This document shows positions 8,165-17,549 of a stretch of 44,074 nucleotides of DNA, in pieces. The position numbers were made by a program, and so were the translations under genes. The notes below the pieces were generated by a model. That model was not told the origin of the DNA. It ran no database searches and worked only from the letters and a program-made list of their open reading frames with translations. Each line of letters opens with the position of its first letter. Within the stretch, counting starts at the first letter, position 1. Source of the stretch: JBOFFC01 sp051648405 (GTDB lineage: Bacteria; Planctomycetota; Planctomycetia; Pirellulales; Lacipirellulaceae); contig JBOFFC010000026.1 in assembly GCA_051648405.1 (NCBI GenBank), positions 1 to 44,074 of the forward strand, read 5' to 3'.

Positions 8165-11100
8165 CTACCCAGCCTTGCGCGGCAAGCTCGCCTCGCGGAC
8201 CGTTTCGTCGGCTTCACCCGGCGTGAACAAGCCCGGTTCGTCGCGCCCGTCGCCGTCCCAGTCGCCGGAGATCGGCAGCGTGCCCGACGCCCCGGCGGCG
8301 CGGGCCGCGTCGCCGACGGTCGCGAATGCCTCGTCGCGGACGAACTCCGAGTCGGCCGCGGTCAGCAGGCCGTCGCCGTCGCCGTCGATCAGCCACTGGC
8401 CCCCATCAACGCCGGGGCGGAAGACCCCCAGGTCGTCGATGCCGTCGCCGTTCCAGTCGCCGACCACGGGCAGGTCCCCCTTGCCGCCGAGGGTGACCTG
8501 GCGGTCGTCCTCGCCGAAGCGGCCGTCGCCGTTGGTGTCGAGCGTCCAGGCGCCGTCGCGGAACACGCCGATCGCGCGGATCCCGTCGCCGTTCCAGTCG
8601 CCCGCCACCGCCGCGTCCCCCGCGTCCCCGAACAGGTAGACGTGATCGATGCGGTCCATCCGCCGCGCGAGCTCCTTGGCGCGCCGCAGCAGGCGGGCGC
8701 CGCTGGTCGCCTCGTCCTCGGTCGGGGGGAGGTTTTTCTCCTTCGCCGGGTCCTCGGCGATCGGGCCGGGGAAGTTCGCCAGGTCGGGCTGCCCGGGGTC
8801 GAGCGGGATGGCGTGCGGGTCGAGCGGCCAGGCCGGGCCGAAGATGCCGATGTCGGTCTTGCCGTCGCCGTCCCAGTCGCCGGTCACGGGTTGGTCGTCG
8901 TCCGAACCGAGGTGCGCCCACAGGTCGCCGGCGCCCCAGCGGCCGTCGCCGTTGAGGTCCAGGTACCAGTCCCCCGCAACGAACACGCCGACGTCGGCCG
9001 AGCCGTCGCCGTTCCAGTCCCCCGAGACGGGGACCGCGTCCTCGTCGCCGAACAGCAGCTCCGACAGGTCACGGGCGCCCTCTTCCCCTTCGAGCAGGCG
9101 CCACTTCGCGCGGCGCAGCTCTTGCGCGTCGCGGTCGGCGTTGCGCCACGGAGGGTCACCCTGGCCCGTCGAAGCGAGCAACGGCTCGACCTCGGCGCCC
9201 TCGGCGGTGGCGCGCGGCTGCCCGGCGTTCACGACGCTCAGGTGCCACGTGTAGCCGATCACTTGGCTCGAACCACCGAAGCCCGACTCGGGGGTCGGCG
9301 CCACCGCGTTCAGCGGTCGCGGGGCCCGCGGCGGCAGCGCGCTGGGGCCGGGGAGCAGCGGTTGCGGCGGATCGGGATTCGGGTCGTCCGGCGGCAGGAA
9401 GAACCCGGCGATCCGGACTTCGCTGAAGTTGTTCTCGATCGACGACTGGCCCCACCCGAGCGCGATCCGGTAGATCACGTCGTTGCCGTACCCGTTGCGG
9501 AACTGCTGCAGCTCGTGCGGTTCGAGCTCGTCGCCGGGGCCGAGTACGGGTCGGATCACGGGGTTCACGGCGATGCCCCCCGTCGAGCCCGCCGTGTCGA
9601 TGCCGTCGATCAGGCCGGCGGGGCTGATCTGCACGACGCCGTAGGTCCCGGCGGGCAAACCGAGGAACTGATAGTAGCCGCGCGCGTCGGTGCGGGTCTC
9701 GATCGGGCCGACGCCGTAGTAGCCCGGCAGGGCGACGCTCGGGTCGATCGGCGCACCGGTGACGCCATCGACGAGGATCATCCGCACGCCGGCCAGCGGC
9801 GTGTCGTCGGCGGTCCGCTTGCCGTCGCGGATCGTCGCGAGGTCTTCCGGCAGCGCGCCGTTGGTGACGATCGGGGCGCCGTCGATGAAGACGTAGCCCG
9901 ACAGTTCGGCCGGGAGCGCCTCGCAGAAGTCGTACTTGTCGAGCAGCGACCCGGAGCCGACGACGATGTTGGTCATCGTGTTGTTATCGAGGAAGTCGCC
10001 GCCGCCCGAGCCGAGCGTCGTCGAGCCGTCGAAGTAGTTCGTGGGCTGCACCTGGCGAACGGTGTAGTTGCCGGGCGCCAGGTCCACGAACGAGTAGCGC
10101 CCCTGGGCGTCGGTCGTCGTGCCGCGCAGGACGCGTCCCTGCGCGTCGAGCAGCTCGATCGTCACGCCGGCGAGCGGCGTCGATTGGTCGTTGCCGTCGT
10201 GCGTCGGCAGGCCCGTCTCGGGATCGATGTCGCCGCACTCGCACGGGCACTGGCCGTCGGGGGTGGCGCGCACCAAGCCGCTGATTGCGCCGGGGAGCAG
10301 CTCGCCGAAGTTGTACTCCGTGGCGTTGTCGCCGTAGCCGATCGTGATCTCGCAGATCATGTCGCCCGGGTTCATCGCCTCGCCGCCGAGCGAGCCGGCG
10401 GTGTCCTTGCCGTCGATCCAGCCGGTCGGCTGGACTTCCATCACGCAGTAGGTCCCCGCGGAGAGGTTCGAGAACTTGTAGAAACCGTTGGCGTCGGTGA
10501 TCGCCCGAGCGCCGGTGTCGGTCCCGTCGGGCCGCATCAGCTTCAGCATCGCCCCCGGGATCGGTTCTTCTCCGGGGTCGCGCACGCCGTCGTCGTCGCG
10601 GTCGTGGTAGACGTAGCCCGACAGGTCGGCGCCGATCTTCTCGCAGAAGTCGTAGTGCACGGCGTCGACGTCCGAGTCGAGCCGGACCTGGCTGATGAGG
10701 TCGTTCGTCGCCACGCCGCCGGCCGAGCCGACGCGCTCGCCGCCGTCGTAGTAGCCGGCGGGCTGGCGCTCGCGGACCTGGTACACGGCGGGCGCCAGGT
10801 CGTCGAAGCGGTACTCGCCGAGCGCGTTGGTGAGCGTCGTCCGGAGGACGTTCCCCTGGGGGTCGAGCAGCTCGATCGTCACGCCGGAGAGTAGTAGGTC
10901 GGGGTCGTCGAACTTGCAGTCCGCGCCGCGCGAAGCGCCGACCCGGCCGCTGATCGAGGCGGGTAGCAGCTCGCCGAAGTTGTACTCGACCGCGTCGTCG
11001 CCGTAGGCGAGCGTGATCTCGCTGATCATGTCGCCCGGGTTCTCGGCGGTCCCCCCCTTCGAGCCCGGCGTGTCCTTGCCGTCCAGCCAATCGGTCGGGT

Positions 11101-12715
11101 GGACCTCCATCACGCGGTACGTCCCCGCGGCGAGGTTCAGGAACTCGTAGAAGCCACGGGAGTCGGTGACCGCCCGCGCGCCGGTGTCCGTGCCGTCGGC
11201 GCGGAGCAGCTTGAGCGTCACGGCGGCGATCGGGCTCTCGGGGGAGGCCGCGCGGTCGTAGACACCGTCGTTGTCGCGGTCGTGGTAGACGTAGCCCGCG
11301 AGGTTCGCCCCGATCTTCTCGCAGAAGTCGTAGCGAACGGCATCGACTCCCGACCCCAACACGATCGCGCTCAATAGGTCGTTGCTCACCGTCCCGCCGA
11401 CCGAGCCGGCCCGCTCGCCGCCGTCGTAGTAACCGGTGGGCTGCGTCTCGCGGACCTGGTACTCGCCCGGGCGCAGGCCGGTGAACTTGTACTCCCCCTG
11501 CGCGTTGGTGCGCGTCGAGGCGAGCACGGCGCCGCCGGGGGAAAGCAGCTCGATCAGCACCCCCTCGAGCAGCACGTCGGGGGCGTCGAACTTGCAGTCC
11601 GCGCCGCGCGAAGCGCCGACGCGGCCGGCGATGCTCGCCCCCAGCAGTTCGCCGAAGTTGTAGTTCTCGCCCCGGTCGCCGTACGCGAGCGTGGCGCCGG
11701 TGATCACGTCGTTGGCCGCCACGCCCCCCTTGGACCCGGCCGTGTCCTTGCCGTCGAACCAGCCGCTCGGCTGGGTCTCGCGGACGCCCCAGACCCCTGC
11801 CTCGAGGTTCGTGAACTCGTAGAAGCCCTGCGCGCCCGTGACCGTCGTCACGCCGGTCCCCTGCCCCGCCCCGTTCAGCAGCTCGAGCGTGACCCCCGCG
11901 ATCGGCGCCTCGCCCGAGTCGAACACGCCGTCGTCGTCACGGTCGTGGTAGACGAAGCCCGACAGCCGAGCGAGCTCGAGCTGTTTGGCGTTCGCCGCGG
12001 CGCCCGCGGTGCGGTCGGGGCGATTGGTCGCCTCGTCGTAACGGTCGGGGGGGAGGTTCGCGAGCGTCAGCCCCGCGGCCGCCTCGGCGGCGTCGAAGTC
12101 GTCGTCGAACGCGTCCCAGTACGTGCCACCCAGCGTCAGGTCGACGAAGCCCGGCGCCGAGAACTCGCCGGTCATCTTGCTGCGCTGGAATTCGGCGCCC
12201 TCGGCCAGCGGGTTGGTGTCGATTGCCCCGCCGCCGACGAACGACACTTCATCGACATCGACCGAGAAGACGAGCTTCTCCCCCGCATCGAAGCCGCTGA
12301 AGGTGAAGATGACCTTCGATCCCCCATCGACGACCTCGACGCTGTTGACCGTGAACCCCTGGTTCGAGACGATCGACAGCGGCACCGAGCCGAACGAACC
12401 GGGGTCGCCCGACGAGACGTCGAAGAACACGTCCCCCGTCGTCAGGCCGTCGCCGAGCTTGTCGGTGTCGATCACCAGTCGATCGAGCGTCGTCCCGGCG
12501 GCGCCCCCCACGAACGACACCTGGATGACGTCGGGGCGGCTGTCGTCGCCGGTCGCTTCCTCGAAGTAGACCGAGCCGAGCAGCACGTCGGCGGCCATCA
12601 GCCGGCGATCTTCGCACTGCTCGAAGCGCCCGCGCAGCGCGCGGTCCTTCGACGGCGTGACGGCGCGGGCCGCGGCGGCCCGCGGGAACAGCGAGCGGAA
12701 CATGCCCACGTGCAT
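8165..12715 (-). CDS. Large planctomycete surface protein with SdrD-B-like and DxNxDG repeats
   Basis: A 1516-residue protein. The Arg-rich N-terminus carries FEQCEDRRLMAAD (residues 31-43), the planctomycete export-associated motif class, followed by a beta-rich domain. From about residue 255 two related modules alternate. One type is GYVYHDRDDDGV...PIAGVTLKLL...GFYEFLNL...GKDTAGSKGG...YNFGELL. The other is GRVGASRGADCKFD...GVTIELL...GYYDGGERVGS...YDFCEKIG. Both resemble SdrD B / Cna-B-like Ca-binding repeats. The last third has GDWNGDGSADVGVF-type repeats (DxNxDG calcium loops, FG-GAP/VCBS-like). No sorting signal or C-terminal helix is seen. The SD-like AGGGAGGA abuts ATG 12715, so GTG 12709 or ATG 12703 may be the true start. 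It is probably an exported cell-surface or matrix protein. Confidence 0.86.
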   Translation of the reverse strand: MHVGMFRSLFPRAAAARAVTPSKDRALRGRFEQCEDRRLMAADVLLGSVYFEEATGDDSRPDVIQVSFVGGAAGTTLDRLVIDTDKLGDGLTTGDVFFDVSSGDPGSFGSVPLSIVSNQGFTVNSVEVVDGGSKVIFTFSGFDAGEKLVFSVDVDEVSFVGGGAIDTNPLAEGAEFQRSKMTGEFSAPGFVDLTLGGTYWDAFDDDFDAAEAAAGLTLANLPPDRYDEATNRPDRTAGAAANAKQLELARLSGFVYHDRDDDGVFDSGEAPIAGVTLELLNGAGQGTGVTTVTGAQGFYEFTNLEAGVWGVRETQPSGWFDGKDTAGSKGGVAANDVITGATLAYGDRGENYNFGELLGASIAGRVGASRGADCKFDAPDVLLEGVLIELLSPGGAVLASTRTNAQGEYKFTGLRPGEYQVRETQPTGYYDGGERAGSVGGTVSNDLLSAIVLGSGVDAVRYDFCEKIGANLAGYVYHDRDNDGVYDRAASPESPIAAVTLKLLRADGTDTGARAVTDSRGFYEFLNLAAGTYRVMEVHPTDWLDGKDTPGSKGGTAENPGDMISEITLAYGDDAVEYNFGELLPASISGRVGASRGADCKFDDPDLLLSGVTIELLDPQGNVLRTTLTNALGEYRFDDLAPAVYQVRERQPAGYYDGGERVGSAGGVATNDLISQVRLDSDVDAVHYDFCEKIGADLSGYVYHDRDDDGVRDPGEEPIPGAMLKLMRPDGTDTGARAITDANGFYKFSNLSAGTYCVMEVQPTGWIDGKDTAGSLGGEAMNPGDMICEITIGYGDNATEYNFGELLPGAISGLVRATPDGQCPCECGDIDPETGLPTHDGNDQSTPLAGVTIELLDAQGRVLRGTTTDAQGRYSFVDLAPGNYTVRQVQPTNYFDGSTTLGSGGGDFLDNNTMTNIVVGSGSLLDKYDFCEALPAELSGYVFIDGAPIVTNGALPEDLATIRDGKRTADDTPLAGVRMILVDGVTGAPIDPSVALPGYYGVGPIETRTDARGYYQFLGLPAGTYGVVQISPAGLIDGIDTAGSTGGIAVNPVIRPVLGPGDELEPHELQQFRNGYGNDVIYRIALGWGQSSIENNFSEVRIAGFFLPPDDPNPDPPQPLLPGPSALPPRAPRPLNAVAPTPESGFGGSSQVIGYTWHLSVVNAGQPRATAEGAEVEPLLASTGQGDPPWRNADRDAQELRRAKWRLLEGEEGARDLSELLFGDEDAVPVSGDWNGDGSADVGVFVAGDWYLDLNGDGRWGAGDLWAHLGSDDDQPVTGDWDGDGKTDIGIFGPAWPLDPHAIPLDPGQPDLANFPGPIAEDPAKEKNLPPTEDEATSGARLLRRAKELARRMDRIDHVYLFGDAGDAAVAGDWNGDGIRAIGVFRDGAWTLDTNGDGRFGEDDRQVTLGGKGDLPVVGDWNGDGIDDLGVFRPGVDGGQWLIDGDGDGLLTAADSEFVRDEAFATVGDAARAAGASGTLPISGDWDGDGRDEPGLFTPGEADETVREASLPRKAG

Positions 12716-12796
12716 TCCTCCCTGAAACGTCGGATTGACCGCATAGGCGGTCGGTAGTCGGCTCGCGCCCCAGGGTTCCTTCCCCGGAGCGCGGTC

Positions 12797-13855
12797 TTAC
12801 TTGGTCGTCGTGTCGCCCAGGGTCGCCCTAGCGGCGACCGCTTCGATCCCCAGGTCCCACACCCGCACGGTCGTGTCGAACGACCCCGTCACCAGCACCT
12901 TGCCGTCTGGGCTCGCGGCGAGCGACGAGACGGTTCCGGTGTGCCCGCGGAGCGCGGCGCTCAGCGACTGCGTCGTGAGATCGAAGAGCCGCACCTCGTC
13001 GGCGGTCCCGGCGACGGCGAGCAGGTTCTCGGAAGCGAAGGCGATGGCGTGCGTCTTGCCGGGGCGCGTGAGTAGTTCGGGGGCTTCCGTGGCCACCTGG
13101 CCCGCGTTGCCGAACAGCGCCGCGCGGGCGTCGAGCTTCCAGAGCTTCACGGCCGGCCCGTCGCCGGCGGCGGCGAGCGTCTCGCCCGAGGGGGAGAACG
13201 CCAGCGCGCGGACCCGGCGGCCGTCGGTCGACAGGTCGATCGGCGCCGCGCCGGACTCCAGGTCCCACAATCGCACCACCCCGTTGCGTCCGGCGGCGGC
13301 CATCCAGCGCCCGGTCGACGCGATCGCCACGGCGCGGGTGTCTTCGCACGGGCAGTCGAACGTCTGAACCGTCTCGCCCGACGCGATGTCGCAAAGCCGC
13401 AGGTCGTCGCCGAAGCCCACGGACGCAACTTGCTTGCCGGCGGGGTGGATCCCCACCGCGAGGAGCGCCCCCTCCGCGAGCCGCGTCGGGCGTCCCGCGC
13501 GGGTGGCCGACTCGAGGTCCCAGACACGCAGCGAGTGGTCGGCCGAGACCGTGGCGAGGGACTTGCTGTCGCTGGCGAACGCGGCGCCGCGTACCCAGTC
13601 CTCGTGCCCCGAAAGGACTTCGCCGCGGTCCCCCGTGCGCGCGTCCCAAAGGCGCACGCGGTGGTCGTCGCCGGCGGCGGCGATCGTCGTCCCGTCGGGC
13701 GATAGGGCGACGGCGGTCACGACGGGCGCACGCTTGTCGTCGGGGAGCGACGACCGCAGTGTGTAACGCGGCGCCAGCACGTCGGCGGCCGGCGCCGACG
13801 CGGCGACCAGCAGCGCGAACCAAGCGGGCGCAGAACTCGGGATCAATCGGAACAC
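12797..13855 (-). CDS. Exported WD40-repeat (beta-propeller) protein
   Basis: A 352-residue protein if translation begins at GTG 13855. GGAGG lies about 10 nt upstream of that codon, and the N-terminus then reads as a signal peptide (FRLIPSSAPAWFALLVAASA, cleavage near APAAD). A longer frame up to 13960 exists, but its extra N-terminus is Gly/Pro/Arg-rich and unconvincing. The rest is about seven WD40 blades: repeats of ALSPDGTTIAAAGDDHRVRLWD, ADHSLRVWDLES and ASPDGKVLVTGSFDTTVRVWD type. It probably folds as one seven-bladed propeller and acts as a periplasmic scaffold; the partner is unknown. It follows the ABC-export module by 170 nt on the same strand, and the surface-protein gene lies 81 nt beyond it. 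Confidence 0.82.
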   Translation of the reverse strand: MFRLIPSSAPAWFALLVAASAPAADVLAPRYTLRSSLPDDKRAPVVTAVALSPDGTTIAAAGDDHRVRLWDARTGDRGEVLSGHEDWVRGAAFASDSKSLATVSADHSLRVWDLESATRAGRPTRLAEGALLAVGIHPAGKQVASVGFGDDLRLCDIASGETVQTFDCPCEDTRAVAIASTGRWMAAAGRNGVVRLWDLESGAAPIDLSTDGRRVRALAFSPSGETLAAAGDGPAVKLWKLDARAALFGNAGQVATEAPELLTRPGKTHAIAFASENLLAVAGTADEVRLFDLTTQSLSAALRGHTGTVSSLAASPDGKVLVTGSFDTTVRVWDLGIEAVAARATLGDTTTK

Positions 13856-14025
13856 GGGGGTCGGGCCTCCGCGCGGAGTTGGTCGAAGGGAATCGCTCTT
13901 CTTCCCTATCGACCCCCCACCCTGCGCACCCGGAGGCAATCCGCGCACAAGCCCGCGCAACCCTCAAAGTCGGCGCCCCCCGGAGCTGTCGCTGCCAGCA
14001 GCGAACGCGCACCCAAGCTGGCGGA

Positions 14026-15654
14026 TCACTCGGGCGTTGTCGGCGCGGGATCGGCCGCTTGGGGCTGCTCTCCCTCGGCCGGCTTCGTGCCGTCCGGGTT
14101 CAGACCGAGCGTCGCGCGGCGGGCCGTGAGTTGCTCGACGAACGTCTGCTCCGAGTCGAAGTCCTCGATGATCTTCCACAGCGGGAAGTCGGCCGGGATC
14201 TCCTCGTCCAGTTGGTCGAGCACCTTGCCGTACTCGTAGACGTACACCATGACGTCGTCGCCGGTCGTCCCTTCGGTGTCGTAGAGGGCCGGGAACTTCT
14301 CGAACACCTTGGCCCAGCGCTGGAACGAGTCGTCGTAGAGCTCCTTCGCCGTGATCGGGTCGGCGTCCTCCTTGAAGGCGCGCTGCGCCCGGAACGTCAG
14401 CTCCCGCGCGGCGACCGCCTCGGCCGACTGCTCGAACTGCGTCCGCAGCAGCCAGTAGTCGTAGTTGGTCGTCGACTTGTAGTTCCGCGTGAAGCTCAGC
14501 AGCCGCTCGGCGTCGCGGAGGTCGGCCGCCACTTCCGACGCCTCGCGTTGCTTGTCAGGGGACTCCTTGCCGATCGCGGCGGCCAGCTTGTCCCCCGTCA
14601 CGGCGAGCTTCTCGTTCGCCGGGTAGATCAGTTCGTTTTGCGCGTCGGTCCGCTTCTCGGCCGCGGTGTCGATCGCCTCGGCTTCCTCCTTGGTAAGGAG
14701 CGCGCGGTTCTCGGCGGCGACCTTCTCTTCGATCCCGGCCATCATGCCGCGGAGCCGCTTGCCGAGCTCCTCGACGCGCGACGTGAGGTCGGCCTCTTCG
14801 CCGAGCCTCAGCAGCGGGCCGGTCGAGTGCTCGATCGGGTAGCGGCCAAAATCGACCCACTCCCGCTCGGCCTTGGCCCACGCCGCGACCCCCTTCTGGA
14901 ACAGCCCCTCCTCTTCGATCGCCTCGGAGTAGCTCATCTGGCTCTTCGAGGGGGCGCTGTAGAAGACGGCGGGGCTCTTCTTGCCCAGGTCGCGCCCCTT
15001 CTCGTCAACGGCCGCGATCGCGTTCAGGTTCTCGACCTTGCCGCACAGCCAGTTGTCACGATCGGCCGGCGGGCGATCGACGGGGTGGTACTCGTCGTCC
15101 GACTTGAACAGCCGACGGTACTGCAGCTTCTCGTCGCTGCGGCCGATCTTCTGCCCCAGCACCCAGCCGAGCTCGGCCAAGAGGGCCGGGTTGTCGCGGT
15201 TGAAGCGCGTCCCCTGCTCGAGGAACTCGATGCCGCGCCGGACCCAGTAGTAGCGGTCGTTGTAGTCGTCGAACTCGACCGACACGTTGTACGACAGGTT
15301 CCACGACTGGTACTTCCAGAACGTGACGAAGTTCGGCTGGAGCTTGGCGAGTTGCTCAAGCGTAGCGGCGAGGTTCGTCCAGTCTTCGACCTTTTTGTAG
15401 TGGGTCGCCTTCTCCCACAGCAGGTTCACGGCCAGGCCGCGGAGGCCGAGCGTCGCGAGCTTGATCGTCTCGCTCGCCGGATCGACCTCGCCGAGGTCCC
15501 CCTGGCCGAGACGGTTCTCGGTCCGCAGCTTCGCCAACACGCCCCCGGGGGAGTCGATCGTCGCCGGGGCGCTCAGCAGCGACAGCGGGAACAGCAGCGC
15601 CGCGATCAGCACGCCGTAAGTGACTTTGCGGACGAAGCTCTTGCGTTGGTTCAT
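14026..15654 (-). CDS. Conserved planctomycete-type TPR-like protein of the ABC export module
   Basis: A 542-residue protein with an N-terminal membrane anchor or signal (TYGVLIAALLFPLSLLSAP, about residues 12-30) and a long, largely helical, Trp/Tyr-rich domain. Characteristic stretches are KLATLGLRGLAVNLLWEKA, YKKVEDWTNLAATLEQLAKL, QPNFVTFWKYQSWNLSYNVS and DDYNDRYYWVRRGIEFLEQG. Helix pairs of this type suggest TPR-like repeats. Similar proteins recur in planctomycete genomes beside an ABC-2 permease and an ATPase (from memory). The ATG overlaps the permease stop by 4 nt (ATGA), which supports coupled translation and a joint role. The C-terminus is Glu/Pro/Thr-rich. The biochemical role is unknown. 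Confidence 0.78.
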   Translation of the reverse strand: MNQRKSFVRKVTYGVLIAALLFPLSLLSAPATIDSPGGVLAKLRTENRLGQGDLGEVDPASETIKLATLGLRGLAVNLLWEKATHYKKVEDWTNLAATLEQLAKLQPNFVTFWKYQSWNLSYNVSVEFDDYNDRYYWVRRGIEFLEQGTRFNRDNPALLAELGWVLGQKIGRSDEKLQYRRLFKSDDEYHPVDRPPADRDNWLCGKVENLNAIAAVDEKGRDLGKKSPAVFYSAPSKSQMSYSEAIEEEGLFQKGVAAWAKAEREWVDFGRYPIEHSTGPLLRLGEEADLTSRVEELGKRLRGMMAGIEEKVAAENRALLTKEEAEAIDTAAEKRTDAQNELIYPANEKLAVTGDKLAAAIGKESPDKQREASEVAADLRDAERLLSFTRNYKSTTNYDYWLLRTQFEQSAEAVAARELTFRAQRAFKEDADPITAKELYDDSFQRWAKVFEKFPALYDTEGTTGDDVMVYVYEYGKVLDQLDEEIPADFPLWKIIEDFDSEQTFVEQLTARRATLGLNPDGTKPAEGEQPQAADPAPTTPE

Positions 15655-17492
15655 TTGGCCACCTCACGCGTCCGCAGGCAGAAGTAACCGGCCACGGTCA
15701 GGCCCACGACGTAAGCGAGCGTCACCGTCAGGTCCTGGGCGACCGCGTCGGACGGGATCGAGAAGCCCTCGGCCACGTAGTCCACGCGTCCGAGGAACGC
15801 GCTGAGGTCGGGGAGCACGTACGACACGGCTTGCATCGCCCCCTTGAACACACCGTCGGCGCCCTTCATCGCGTCCACGGCCGGGGAGGCCTCGAACGGC
15901 ACGATCTGGTTCATCTGCGTGACCATCCGCACCAGCGACTCGATCGGCCCCCCGCCGAACGACTCGCCGACGGCGATCTTGACGAAGAAATCGCGGAAGA
16001 AGCCCAGCACAAGGAACGCCACCGTGAACACCATCGCGATCGGCCCGCTGAGGAACGTGCTCGCGGTGACCCCCACGGCGATCACGATCACCATCTGCAT
16101 CCAGATCGACAGGAAGCCCTTTACGAAGTTCCAAAGCGGCGAGCCGTCGGGGAGCCTCAGGTAGCAGTCCGCCTGCGCGAACCCGAAGTACTGGGCTCGG
16201 TCGAGGGCCTGAACGATCACCTCGACACGCCCGTCCTTGGTCACGATGTCCTTGAGAAGGTTCACCGGCTGCTGGTCGGCGTCGGTCTGCTCGACGCCAA
16301 AATCGAAGCGGTCGATCGTCGCGTCCTTCGCCCCAAAGACGCGGACGGTCGTCTTGCGGCCCGTCTCGGGGTTGCGGAGCTGGACGCTCCCCTGGATCGG
16401 GCGTTCGAGGTCCCCCTTGTACGAGCGGTAGACGCGGACGATCAGCTCGACCGGCAGGTACTTGCCCCCGCCGTCGGCGTACTCGGCGAGCGTCTGCTGG
16501 GTGACGTTCGAGAACGTCCAAACCGCCGCCGCCTGCGTCGCCCCTTGGATGAAGCTGCGGTATGCCCACTCGTTGCCGACGCTGATCCCGCGGGCCGTCT
16601 CGACCCCCTTGTCGTCGAGGAACCGCAGCTTGCCGCGTTGGGGGACGCGGGCCCGCAGGTAATCTTCGGCGGGGCCGATCACGAGCTCGTCGCCGTTGCG
16701 GGTGACGGAATGCCGGTGGCCGCTGGCCGCGTCGGCCAGGCCAACCCCGTCGGCATCGACCGAGAGCTTGTGCCGGTGGAACGCGTCGAACGAGGTCTCA
16801 CCTTCCTGGCCGATCGAGGCGCCGTCGGCGTCGCGGATCGCCTTGAGCGACCCCAGCTCGACGGCGTGCGTGTGGGCCAGCGAACCGCTCACGAACACCC
16901 AACTGGAGACCCCCATCAGGGCCAGCAGCAGGGTCCCCACCGCGGTGAAGCCGACGATCCGCCCGAGGACGATGTCCCCCGACCGGACCGGCTTGGTGAC
17001 GATCGTGTAGATGGTCTTCGACTTGAAATCGCTCGGCAGGCTAAAGGCCGCCAAGACCAGCGACAGCAGCAGCACCAAGTACGAGGTGGCCGTCATCACG
17101 AAGCTCAGGTAGAGCCTCGCCGGCTGCAAGTTGTCGGTCTTCAGGTACCAGCTCGCGAAGAGCAGGATCAGCCCAAACACCACCAGCGCCACAAGGACGC
17201 GACGGCGTAGCGACTCCTTCACCGCGAGCGAAGCCAGGGCCCCGACGCGTCGCGGCGACAGCCGCGACAGGTCACCGACGCCATCGACCAGCGTGCGGTA
17301 CGCGATCTCGCCGGCGCGCATCGGCCCGTAACGGACCAGCGAGACGATGAACCCCCCGACGAGGGCGACCAGGAAGATCGTGAACGCGACGATGACAAAC
17401 CGCACCAAGGCGCCTTGGCCATCGGCCAGCGACGCGCCTTCGCCGCGCAGCAGCCAGGTCAGGTACGGGAGGAGTTCGTTCTCAACAACCAT
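15651..17492 (-). CDS. ABC-2 type transporter permease
   Basis: A 613-residue membrane protein. Hydrophobic helices are near residues 27-52 (VRFVIVAFTIFLVALVGGFI), 92-113, 126-150 and 175-200. A large extracytoplasmic insert of about 240 residues follows (SLAHTHAVELGSL through YLRLPDGSPLWNF), then four more helices at the C-terminal end (WMQMVIVIAVGVTASTFL; IAMVFTVAFLVLGFF; VLPDLSAFLGRV; VTLAYVVGLTVAGYF). DFKSKTIYTIVTKPVRSGDI is typical of ABC-2 permeases, next to the ATPase-contact region. The gene sits 57 nt after the ATPase gene and overlaps the TPR-like gene by 4 nt. The substrate is not evident; the big periplasmic domain might bind cargo or a partner. Confidence 0.87.
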   Translation of the reverse strand: MVVENELLPYLTWLLRGEGASLADGQGALVRFVIVAFTIFLVALVGGFIVSLVRYGPMRAGEIAYRTLVDGVGDLSRLSPRRVGALASLAVKESLRRRVLVALVVFGLILLFASWYLKTDNLQPARLYLSFVMTATSYLVLLLSLVLAAFSLPSDFKSKTIYTIVTKPVRSGDIVLGRIVGFTAVGTLLLALMGVSSWVFVSGSLAHTHAVELGSLKAIRDADGASIGQEGETSFDAFHRHKLSVDADGVGLADAASGHRHSVTRNGDELVIGPAEDYLRARVPQRGKLRFLDDKGVETARGISVGNEWAYRSFIQGATQAAAVWTFSNVTQQTLAEYADGGGKYLPVELIVRVYRSYKGDLERPIQGSVQLRNPETGRKTTVRVFGAKDATIDRFDFGVEQTDADQQPVNLLKDIVTKDGRVEVIVQALDRAQYFGFAQADCYLRLPDGSPLWNFVKGFLSIWMQMVIVIAVGVTASTFLSGPIAMVFTVAFLVLGFFRDFFVKIAVGESFGGGPIESLVRMVTQMNQIVPFEASPAVDAMKGADGVFKGAMQAVSYVLPDLSAFLGRVDYVAEGFSIPSDAVAQDLTVTLAYVVGLTVAGYFCLRTREVAK

Positions 17493-17549
17493 AGGAGGTG
17501 GGCGCTTCGGCTGTCGGCTTGCGTGCGCTGGCTAGCGAGGACGGGGGGG

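Noticed and set aside
8165..12715. CRISPR-like or satellite array suggested by periodic DNA repeats
   Set aside because: The periodicity comes from coding SdrD-B-like modules in one open frame; there are no short direct repeats with unique spacers anywhere in the window.
13856..13960. Longer N-terminus of the WD40 protein
   Set aside because: The extra 35 residues are Gly/Pro/Arg-rich, whereas GTG 13855 has GGAGG upstream and gives a proper signal peptide.
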